Shown piece by piece: positions 29,931-37,432 of a stretch of 64,000 bases of DNA. The DNA is from DTPU01 sp963827855 (lineage in GTDB: Bacteria > Planctomycetota > Phycisphaerae > Sedimentisphaerales > Anaerobacaceae). The notes beneath the pieces were generated by a model. It did no database searches, was not told the origin of the DNA, and saw only the letters and a list, made by a program, of their open reading frames with translations. The stretch lies in the NCBI GenBank assembly GCA_963827855.1, contig CAWHBY010000004.1, positions 1-64,000 of the forward strand, given 5' to 3'. The stretch's first letter is position 1. Every line of letters starts with the position of its first letter. A program made the position numbers and the translations under genes.

Positions 29931-32816
29931 CTACTTCGCCCGCTCGATCCGCAGAATACGAACTCGCGGGGTAAGATGCTGTCCGTCCGCGGGGCAGGCC
30001 TGTATCTTGCGTGCCACGTCCATGCCGCTCACGACGCGACCGAAGGCCGCGAAGCCCTGGCCATCGGGGTTGCGCTTGCCGCCGAAGTCGAGGTCCGGCT
30101 GGTCTCCGATGCAGATCGAGAAGCTCTCCTGCGCAGTATCGGGCTTGTCGCGGGCCATGGAGAGTATGCCATCCAGGTGGTGGATGCCTGTGTCGCTGGT
30201 CCGCTCAAGGGGGATGGGCGGAAAGAGCGAGGCCTGCTTGGCGGGATTGGCCTCTGCCTGGATGACCTGGATCTTGACCTTGTCAGTGGGCTGGTTGGCC
30301 ATCGTCACCGTGCGGAAGAAGGAGCAGTCTGTGAAGTAGCCGGCGTCCACGTACCGGAGGAAGTTTTTGACCGTGACAGGCGCCCGCTTGGCATCCAGCT
30401 CCGCCTCGAGCGTGCCGAGCTCGGTCACGATCTGGACGTGAGGCGCGTCGGCACCGCCCTGGCCGAGCGGCAGGATGTTGGCTACTGCCTTCATGACGCG
30501 GATGCCGAAGACGCCGCCCGCGAGGGAGTCTGCCGGCCCCAGGAACCGGACTGTGATCTTGTCCTTTCCTTTGAGCAGGCTGGGGCTGAGGCCGTACGTC
30601 TTGTCATAAAACTTGGGGCCCTGATTGGCCAGCCGCTCTGAGGCCAGTCGGGTGTCGTCGACGAAGATATCGAAGTGGCGGCCCTCGTCCAGGCCCCAGT
30701 ACGTGACACTCAGATCCTGGACCATGTCAGGCAGGACCTTGAGGTCCCAGGAGAACCAGCCGTTGGGCTGGCTATCGCGGAACTTCCGCTGGCTGAAATC
30801 GCCGCTGTTGGTCCGCTCTCCCTTGAGGTTGTGGTCCCGCTCATTCTGGGGATTGCCCGGCAGGACGTAGTCCACGGTACGGGCCTCCAACTCCTTCTGC
30901 CTGGCCAGCTCAGCCTTATACTCTGCCTCTCTGGCCTGCCACTGATCTGCAGTGAAGCGGTCCCAGTACACAGCATGTGGCCTGTTGCCGTGCATCTTGT
31001 AGAAGGGCTCGAGCGTCACTGAGACGCCGGCGCTCTCGCCGGGTATGCGGATGACTTCTGACGCCAGTGTGAAGATGTTAGTCTTTCCAGCCACGGCCTG
31101 GATGGCGGCAAGTGTCTGGTTGGAGTCTGCGACGATGGCAGGCGGCGCCTTGGCAGAATCTATCTGTCCGCACAGGACGATGGGGCCATTCAGGAAGGCG
31201 AAGCGGTTCGGATTGTCCTTGAAGGCCTCGGTCCGGAGGGTGAACGGCATCTTGACTTCCACGACGTCGCCGGTCTTCCAGGTCCGTGGCAAGGCTACCC
31301 ACTGGAGGGTGGAGGGTTGGCCGTTGATCTTGACCTGGGCGCTCTTCCTCAACCACTGCGGAGTGCGGATCTGGAGCGACAGTTCCACCGGTTTGTCACA
31401 GGTGAGGGTCAGCTTGGTGGAGTCCTCATCCGGATAGCGAGTCTCCTGGCGGAGCTTGAGTCCCTTGGCCCTCCAATCCAGCTCCGAGGCGATGAACAGG
31501 TTGACGTACAGGGTCTGGTCATTGTGAAAGTAGATGCTGTCGCCGTACTTGGCGTGGTTCTCTACGCCTGTTCCAGTGCAGCACCAGAACGAGTTCAGGG
31601 GCGTGCAATAGCCGTTGCCTGCGCCGCCCCGGGTCATGCCGGACCGTAGCGGCACATAGTAGCAGGTCATGCCGTCTTCAGGGTTCTGTGAGGCCAGGAT
31701 GTGGTTGTACAGGGCCCGCTCATAGTAGTCCCCATACGCCACCTCCGGGTAGAGACAGAGCAGGTGCCGGGTCAGCTTGAGCATATTGTAGGTGTTGCAG
31801 GTCTCGGTCGTGTTGGGCCCCAGGGCCTGTGAGAGCCGCTCCTTGGGAGTGAACATCTCGCCATCGCTGTTGCCGCCGATCACGTACGATCGCTCATTGA
31901 CGACCGTGCTCCAGAAGAACTTGGCTGCTGTGTAGAGCGACTCGTCGCCTGTCAGCTCGTACTCCCGGACCGCGCCGATGAACTTCGGGAACTGGGTGTT
32001 GGCGTGCAGGCCCGTGAGCTTGTCCTGCTGCTGCGAGGCAGGGGCCAGGACCGCCTGGTGGTTGAACCTCATCGCGATCTTGAGGTACTTCTCCTCGCCG
32101 GTCAGGGCGTAGAGGTTGGCCAGGGTCTCGTTCATGCCGCCGTGCTCCGCGCCGAGCATGGCCTGCATCTGCTGATCCGTCAGCCTGGAGTTGCGGCCGA
32201 TGGCCCAGTCTCCGAACTTCTTGCAGACCTCGAGCGCCTGGCTGTTGTCACAGTACTCGACCATGTCCACGAGGCCCGCGAAGATCTTGTGCAGGGTGTA
32301 GTAGGGCGCCCAGACCTGCTGAAGAGCCTCGACCCGGTCAAAGAAGCTCTCAGGGTACGCGCTCAGGTAGCCAGTCCCCAGCTTGGCCTGGCACTGGGCA
32401 AGGCCTGCGACCACTGCATCCCCCTTCTGTTTATACCGAGGGTCGCCCGTGCTGGCATACATCAGTGCGCAGGCGGACAGGTAGTGGCCCACAAAGTGAC
32501 CTCTCAGTTCGCAGGCGGGCTCCTCCCAGCCGCCCAGCGGTTGTGCAGTGGAGGGAAGGCCCGCGTTGAGGCGGAAGGTGTGGAGCAGCCGATCCACATC
32601 GAGCGATAGAACGTACGCCCCATTGAGGTCCATCGCATGTTTGAACGGCCCATCCAGCAACTGGACGTCCTTGAGGTCAAAGGCCCAGACCTTGGGCTGC
32701 ACCTTGTCCTGGACTTTGAGCTTGGGGTTCTCCAGCCAGAGGGCATCGGCGAAGGCGCTGCTGGCCAGGAGGCCGAGGATGGTCATGGTGAGTAACGATC
32801 TACGGGGCGTTGTCAT
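29931..32816 (-). CDS. GH127 beta-L-arabinofuranosidase fused to a cyclophilin-type peptidyl-prolyl isomerase
   Basis: A 961-residue secreted protein. The ATG at 32,816 is set by AAGGAG 6-10 nt upstream and a signal peptide (residues 1-23). Residues about 40-620 form a DUF1680/GH127 alpha/alpha barrel: GHFVGHYLSACALMYASTGD, GGMNETLANLY, ETCNTYNMLKLTRHL and the Cys-rich SFWCCTGTGVENH that supplies the zinc/nucleophile cysteines. A beta-sandwich region follows (NGWFSWDLKVLPDM...GGVFGIRVMK). Residues about 794-961 are a cyclophilin: GTLEAELDAKRAPVTVKNFL, FFRTV in place of FHRVI, ILSMARDKPDTAQESFSICI and GFAAFGRVVSGMDVARKI. Both parts are in one uninterrupted frame. The enzyme would release arabinose from glycans outside the cytoplasm; the PPIase may help folding. 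Strong domain calls; the joint function is unknown. Confidence 0.9.
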   Translation of the reverse strand: MTTPRRSLLTMTILGLLASSAFADALWLENPKLKVQDKVQPKVWAFDLKDVQLLDGPFKHAMDLNGAYVLSLDVDRLLHTFRLNAGLPSTAQPLGGWEEPACELRGHFVGHYLSACALMYASTGDPRYKQKGDAVVAGLAQCQAKLGTGYLSAYPESFFDRVEALQQVWAPYYTLHKIFAGLVDMVEYCDNSQALEVCKKFGDWAIGRNSRLTDQQMQAMLGAEHGGMNETLANLYALTGEEKYLKIAMRFNHQAVLAPASQQQDKLTGLHANTQFPKFIGAVREYELTGDESLYTAAKFFWSTVVNERSYVIGGNSDGEMFTPKERLSQALGPNTTETCNTYNMLKLTRHLLCLYPEVAYGDYYERALYNHILASQNPEDGMTCYYVPLRSGMTRGGAGNGYCTPLNSFWCCTGTGVENHAKYGDSIYFHNDQTLYVNLFIASELDWRAKGLKLRQETRYPDEDSTKLTLTCDKPVELSLQIRTPQWLRKSAQVKINGQPSTLQWVALPRTWKTGDVVEVKMPFTLRTEAFKDNPNRFAFLNGPIVLCGQIDSAKAPPAIVADSNQTLAAIQAVAGKTNIFTLASEVIRIPGESAGVSVTLEPFYKMHGNRPHAVYWDRFTADQWQAREAEYKAELARQKELEARTVDYVLPGNPQNERDHNLKGERTNSGDFSQRKFRDSQPNGWFSWDLKVLPDMVQDLSVTYWGLDEGRHFDIFVDDTRLASERLANQGPKFYDKTYGLSPSLLKGKDKITVRFLGPADSLAGGVFGIRVMKAVANILPLGQGGADAPHVQIVTELGTLEAELDAKRAPVTVKNFLRYVDAGYFTDCSFFRTVTMANQPTDKVKIQVIQAEANPAKQASLFPPIPLERTSDTGIHHLDGILSMARDKPDTAQESFSICIGDQPDLDFGGKRNPDGQGFAAFGRVVSGMDVARKIQACPADGQHLTPRVRILRIERAK

Positions 32817-32835
32817 GTACTCTCCTTTCTGTAGG

Positions 32836-32886
32836 ACATACACAGTATGTGCAGGACCAGTATACGCCCGCGGGCAGATGTGTCCA
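32836..32886 (-). promoter_or_regulatory. Promoter and palindromic operator upstream of the GH127-cyclophilin gene
   Basis: Read on the minus strand, TGGACA (32,881-32,886) and TATACT (32,859-32,864) are spaced by 16 bp. Just downstream, ACATAC (32,836-32,841) ACA GTATGT (32,845-32,850) is a perfect 6-bp inverted repeat near the expected transcription start, suited to a repressor. Confidence 0.55.
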
Positions 32887-32972
32887 GACGTTCCTGGCTG
32901 CCGAGAAGCGTGATGCAGCCCAAGGCAACTGTAGGGCGTTTGTGTCAAACGCCGTCCTCTTGTGCCAAGGCC

Positions 32973-35354
32973 TCACGACGACGGAGTGGAGTCCCCCACA
33001 GCCGAAGGTGTCGCCGGGTCAACATCGGAGCGGAGGACTTCGATCCGCACGTTGTCCAGGCCCCAGCTTTCGTTGCTGATGTCCTCGAGACTGGAGCCGG
33101 CGAATTCGACGTTCGCAGTGTCTGCCTCGTGTCCGACGGTGAACACCAGGTGGTATACGGCGCTCTGCGGTAGGTCTGAGGTTGGGCCTATGAAGCTCCA
33201 ATAGCGGTACCCCAGCGAATCCAACTCAGCCGCTCCAGTTTGAGGGGGGTGTTGGTCCCTGGGATACGTGCCTGGAAATGCCTGATCCGAAGGGGACGGC
33301 CGGTTGGCAAAGGCGGTGTTCAGGAGAGTCCGGCCATCGACGGCCAGCGTCCAGAGGTCGGGGGTCAGACTGCCCTCCCAGGAGCGAATGACGAACAGGT
33401 CGCACGATACCCTCATCTTCTGGTGTGGGGGCAGGCTGCCCAACGCCAGTGTCACGGTCTCATTGCTGAACTGGCCCAAGAAGCGTCGCTTTCCGGCCGG
33501 TGTGGACTCCACTGCGTTGCGGGACCATTCAGGCCCAACCTTGCCCTTGAAGTCGCTGAAGTAGACCGTGCCCCACGGCTGGTCTTGGGCTTTGAAATGC
33601 GCGACCAGGGTGTTGTCCATCCTCATGCTGACGCTGGTGTGCGGGGCGCACGGGTCGAGCAGGGCGTTTGCATCGACCGCCGTCCCGCTCCAGTGGGTGA
33701 ATTGATACCCTTCCTCCGCCACCGCCTCGACCGGCACGAGGTCGCCTGAGAAGTAGACGAAGGCATCCTCGCCCGGCATGACCACGGAGCCCCCCTCAGT
33801 CGATGAAGTCGTCAACGTCCACCACTGTTTGCAGCCGTCGTAATGAATGACGACTCCGGGGTTGTTCCGTTGAATCAGAGGGATGTCGGTCGCGCAGGCC
33901 TTTGCGGTCAGGGGATTGGCGTCCAGCCAGAGCTCATCCAGACTGGTCATCGCGGTCAGGCTGGAGACGTCTGAGAGACCGCACCGGATCAGGTCGAGGC
34001 TGCTCAGATTGGGGAGGTTCACCAGGGGAGACAGATCTGTGACGGGGTTGAAGCCCAGGGTGAGTGTCCTCAGATCGGTGAGATTCGCAAGAGCGGAGAT
34101 GTCAGTGATCTCGCTGTGCCTGGGGCTCCGGCACGTGCACGTGTAGCCGTCTGTGTGCAGATACAGCTCCCTCAAGTTGCGCAACTCACCGAGTGGCCGT
34201 ATGTCGGTCAGCCAGTTGTCGCGGAGATGCAGATAGGTCAGTTGCGTCAGCCTCACCAAAGGGGCGAGGTCAGTGACCTGGCCCTCGCTGACTCGCAGAC
34301 TGGTCAGGGCGGTCAGGCCCCTCAGAGGCCTGAGGTCACTGATAGGAGTCATCTCCACATCCAATTGCGTGAGCATGCGGAGGCGACACAGAGGAGTGAG
34401 ATCTGACACCCGAGAGCCCCAGAGAGAGAAACCGGCGAGTTGGGTCAGGTTGGCCACCGGAGAGATATCGGTGAGCTTCTCGCCTCCGAGGAAGAGGTGC
34501 GTCATCTGGGTCAGACCTTCCAGTGGGGTGATATCCTCGAGGGCGTTGCACCACGATTGTAGCGACGTGAGCTTCCGCATCCTTCGCAGAAAGGAGACGT
34601 GGGTGATCTTCATGTTGTCTGTGTAGTAGTTGCCTATCTGGAGGCTGGTCAGGTTGATCATCCCAGCCAGCGCGGGCATGTCCGCGTCATCGAGCGGGTT
34701 GTCCCTCAGGTCCAACGTGACGAGCCCGGTCAGGCCCGCGAGAGTGGCAATGTCGCTGATCTGGTTCTGACCAAGGCTGAGTTCTCTCAACTTCGTCAGG
34801 CCCGCCATTCCGCTGACGTCCACGATCAGGTTTCCCGCCAGGCGCAGGAAGGTCAGATTCTTCAAGCCCGCCAACGGGCTCAAATCGGAGACGCTGTAGT
34901 TGAACCCCAGATCCAATTCGGTCAGCTCCATCAGCCCTGCCAGCGGGTGAACATCGCCGATGCCCTGGTTTGCAGAGAGGTAGAGAGTCCTCATGTGCGT
35001 CAATCCGGCCACTGCCGTGATATCGGTGACCTGGTTGCCATCGAGATTCAGGGAGACAAGCCGTGTCAGAGGTCTCAAGGCGTTGACGTCGGCGACGTGG
35101 TTGCCCCACAGATTCAAGGTACGCAGGTTCAGGGCGTACTCCAGGCCGGTCAGCTCCGTGACTCCGAGGCCATTGGCGAGGAGGTCCGTCAGGTTGAGCA
35201 TATCGCTGGGCGTGGGGTCTGTGACGCCGAGCTGACGCTCGACGACCGATTCCAGCACTGGATCGGCAAAGTGCACCGGGTCTTCGGCGATTGCCACTGA
35301 GGCCACAAAGGGGATTATCACCGCCAGAAGAACGGCAATTCCACGCATCTTCAT
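32973..35354 (-). CDS. Secreted internalin-like leucine-rich-repeat protein
   Basis: A 793-residue secreted protein. The ATG at 35,354 is chosen for the GGAGGAG ribosome site and signal peptide (MKMRGIAVLLAVIIPFVASVAIAE). Residues about 40-480 hold some 20 LRRs of about 22 residues with the pattern LTxLxxLxLxxNxLTDIxPL, as in internalins. A Cys-bearing loop (CTCRSP) interrupts one repeat. A bacterial (InlB-type) repeat follows (YQFTHWSGTAVDANALLDPC), then a C-terminal concanavalin-like sandwich (VYFSDFKGKVGPEWS ... WGLDNVRIEVL) also common in planctomycete secretomes. Likely a surface binding protein; the ligand is unknown. It is upstream of the GH127-cyclophilin gene, with a promoter in between. 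Confidence 0.8.
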   Translation of the reverse strand: MKMRGIAVLLAVIIPFVASVAIAEDPVHFADPVLESVVERQLGVTDPTPSDMLNLTDLLANGLGVTELTGLEYALNLRTLNLWGNHVADVNALRPLTRLVSLNLDGNQVTDITAVAGLTHMRTLYLSANQGIGDVHPLAGLMELTELDLGFNYSVSDLSPLAGLKNLTFLRLAGNLIVDVSGMAGLTKLRELSLGQNQISDIATLAGLTGLVTLDLRDNPLDDADMPALAGMINLTSLQIGNYYTDNMKITHVSFLRRMRKLTSLQSWCNALEDITPLEGLTQMTHLFLGGEKLTDISPVANLTQLAGFSLWGSRVSDLTPLCRLRMLTQLDVEMTPISDLRPLRGLTALTSLRVSEGQVTDLAPLVRLTQLTYLHLRDNWLTDIRPLGELRNLRELYLHTDGYTCTCRSPRHSEITDISALANLTDLRTLTLGFNPVTDLSPLVNLPNLSSLDLIRCGLSDVSSLTAMTSLDELWLDANPLTAKACATDIPLIQRNNPGVVIHYDGCKQWWTLTTSSTEGGSVVMPGEDAFVYFSGDLVPVEAVAEEGYQFTHWSGTAVDANALLDPCAPHTSVSMRMDNTLVAHFKAQDQPWGTVYFSDFKGKVGPEWSRNAVESTPAGKRRFLGQFSNETVTLALGSLPPHQKMRVSCDLFVIRSWEGSLTPDLWTLAVDGRTLLNTAFANRPSPSDQAFPGTYPRDQHPPQTGAAELDSLGYRYWSFIGPTSDLPQSAVYHLVFTVGHEADTANVEFAGSSLEDISNESWGLDNVRIEVLRSDVDPATPSAVGDSTPSS

Positions 35355-35684
35355 GGTGCTCCTCCAAAAAGAGAGCCCGAACAAAGGTCAAGGTCCAGAG
35401 GTCTCAATGCCCACGCTTTCCTTAGATGGGCCAATTGGGGGCCAGAACTGCATCCGTCTCATGGACTCACCGCTCGACACAACCGGCCATCTATCTTCCA
35501 TAGTACCCCACTTCCCCGCGCAGGATGCAAGCAATTCTTCGGGAAAAGCCTGCCTCCACGCTGGAAAGACGGATGGATAGAACGTCTTCCGTCTGATCCG
35601 AGCCGACCGACAATGGCTGGGACGGACTGTGCCCGCCCTCTATCCCATGCCCCTCCCGGGCCCTGGCGATGTGCGCGGCAAATC
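35355..35684. other. Intergenic region between LRR and decarboxylase genes
   Basis: About 330 bp without a gene. It holds the promoter motif near 35,500-35,537 and a hairpin AGACGGA (about 35,567) / TCCGTCT (about 35,592). Confidence 0.45.
35500..35537 (-). promoter_or_regulatory. Putative promoter of the LRR gene carrying a shared 13-bp motif
   Basis: On the minus strand GAATTGCTTGCAT (35,525-35,537) is followed after 19 bp by TACTAT (35,500-35,505). The same 13-mer stands about 170 bp upstream of the prepilin-like gene at 52,826. The spacing is longer than optimal for a housekeeping promoter. Confidence 0.4.
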
Positions 35685-37058
35685 CTACCCGGCGATCGCT
35701 GCGTCTGTGGCCTGGCTCAGGATCTCCCAGATGCGATCCATCCACTCCTTGTGCTCGGGCTTCATGAGGACGGAGCGGAGGCAGGTGACTGTGTCTGCAT
35801 CCTGCTTCACGTGAGAGGCCTTGAGGTTGAGGAACTGGACCGGCAGGTTGGCCAGGGCCAGGTGCAGGCCTCTGCTCGCCGCCTCATCGAAGACTCGACG
35901 CGCCAGTGCGGAGGCCACGGATACGGTCGGGGCCTTCAGGGTCCAGACCACGATGTCGAGTTCCGGCGCAAATGCCGTGACGAACCGGGCGTCACTGTGC
36001 AGGCGGTCATACAGGTCCAGGGCTGCCGCACGACTCGCCTCCAGGCCTGCTGCGAACGCGCCACCCTTGACCATGGGCAGCAGCTGCTGCGTGGCCCAGA
36101 GGGCGACTGCCGCTGCGCCGGGGCGAGAGCACTCCAGGCTGATCTCGCCGAGGTGCAGGTCGTTGGAGGTGAAATACGTGTAGGGCGAGTCATGCTTGTA
36201 GAGCCGGCCGACGGTCGGGTCTCGGAACAGCACGCACCCGCAGCCATAGGGCTGGAGCCCGTGCTTGTGCGGGTCGATGACGATGGAGTCCACCTCGCCG
36301 AGATGGTCAAAGGCCTCGTGGGCGATGGCGGTCAGGTTGACGGCAAGGCCGAAGTAGCCGCCGTAGGCTGCGTCTGCATGCAGCCGAAAGCCGTGCTTCT
36401 CCCGCAGATGGAGCAGTTCGGGCAGGGGGTCGATGGCGCCGCAGGCGGTCGTGCCAATGGTAGCGACGACCGTCCCCACGTCGCCGGCTGAGAGCCGCTG
36501 CCTGAGACTGGCGATGTCCATTCGGCCGCTGCGGTCACAGGCAATGGACTCAAAGTTCAGGCCCAGGACGCCGCTGATGCGGCTGTGCGTGTAGTGTGCC
36601 TGCTGGGACGCGACGATCTTCAGGCCTGGCTTGACCTGGCCCGCGACCCAGAGGGCCTCGAGGTTGGCCATCGTGCCGCCGCCGGTCAGGTGGCCCAGAT
36701 GGCTGTCCCAACCCAGCATGCGGGCGATGGCTGCCACCGCCTCCTTCTCCATGGCAGAGCTGGCGCGGCCGCCGTCGAGCGCATGGTTGTTGGGGTTGAT
36801 CCACATCGCCAACATGTAGGCCAGCCTGGCGACCGGATGCGGCGGCTTCATCATCTGGCCTGCGTAAAGCGGGTGGAAGTAGGGGTAGTTGTCCTTGAGC
36901 CGGTCTGCCACCTCGGCCAGCACCATCTGAATGGCCCTGTCCGGGTGCGTGGCGGTGACGGGCGGCAGGTCTGCGAAGCCCTGGGTGAGTCGATCCAGGG
37001 CGGTTCGAAGGCGGTTCAGGGACTGTGTGTCGAGTGGTTGGGAGGTCGGGTCTTTCAT
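35685..37058 (-). CDS. PLP-dependent group II amino-acid decarboxylase
   Basis: A 457-residue decarboxylase of the aromatic-amino-acid/glutamate group. Motifs: HPLYAGQMMKPPHPVARLAYM near residue 75, LGHLTGGGTMANLEAL, ATIGTTACGAIDPL, HADAAYGGYF (PLP-binding Asp) and the Schiff-base lysine in VIDPHKHGLQPYGCG. It probably makes an amine (or beta-alanine) from an amino acid; the substrate is not decided. The start ATG overlaps the stop of the tryptophanase remnant as ATGA, so it is coupled to it. Pairing of a tryptophan/tyrosine lyase relic with an aromatic decarboxylase may point to aromatic substrates (inference). Confidence 0.85.
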   Translation of the reverse strand: MKDPTSQPLDTQSLNRLRTALDRLTQGFADLPPVTATHPDRAIQMVLAEVADRLKDNYPYFHPLYAGQMMKPPHPVARLAYMLAMWINPNNHALDGGRASSAMEKEAVAAIARMLGWDSHLGHLTGGGTMANLEALWVAGQVKPGLKIVASQQAHYTHSRISGVLGLNFESIACDRSGRMDIASLRQRLSAGDVGTVVATIGTTACGAIDPLPELLHLREKHGFRLHADAAYGGYFGLAVNLTAIAHEAFDHLGEVDSIVIDPHKHGLQPYGCGCVLFRDPTVGRLYKHDSPYTYFTSNDLHLGEISLECSRPGAAAVALWATQQLLPMVKGGAFAAGLEASRAAALDLYDRLHSDARFVTAFAPELDIVVWTLKAPTVSVASALARRVFDEAASRGLHLALANLPVQFLNLKASHVKQDADTVTCLRSVLMKPEHKEWMDRIWEILSQATDAAIAG

Positions 37059-37387
37059 CGTTTCTCGAATCGTGCCTGAAAGAATCTGAGGTGCTTGGGC
37101 TCGTAGACCCTGTTCAGGCCACGAACCACCCACTGCCAGTCGCTCATCGCCGAGGTGCCGCTGTCTGTCAGCAGATCGATGTACACGTCCTCGGACCTGA
37201 GCAGGAAGGTATTGTACCCGGCCTCGGCGATGGCCCGCTCACGCTGGGCCAGGCTGGTCATCTTGAGCGGCTCAACGACCTTGACCTTCCAGGGCTCCGC
37301 CCAGGACCGCCGGACCGGGGGTGGCGCAGGCGATGCGGGCGAGGCCTTGGGTGACGTATTGTTCTTTGCCATGGGTGCCTTCCTCAT
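37055..37387 (-). pseudogene. Tryptophanase / tyrosine phenol-lyase remnant with internal deletion
   Basis: A 105-110 residue open frame joining the two ends of a tryptophanase. EPWKVKVVEPLKMTSLAQRE and NTFLLRSEDVYIDLLTDSGT match the first 60 or so residues of TnaA (compare its RIRVIEP and FIDLLTDSGT). After SAMSDWQW it jumps directly to GLNRVYEPKHLRFFQARFE, which matches the extreme C-terminus (TYEPKVLRHFTAKL). About 380-390 residues, including the PLP lysine, are absent but the frame is kept. A Pro-rich N-terminal extension precedes it. ATG at 37,372 has AGGAAGG upstream. It cannot be a lyase; it may be a natural deletion relic or a collapsed assembly. Confidence 0.75.
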
Positions 37388-37432
37388 TGCCTTTGCCTCT
37401 TCATCCCGCTGCCGGCCGTGGGGGCAGCGACC

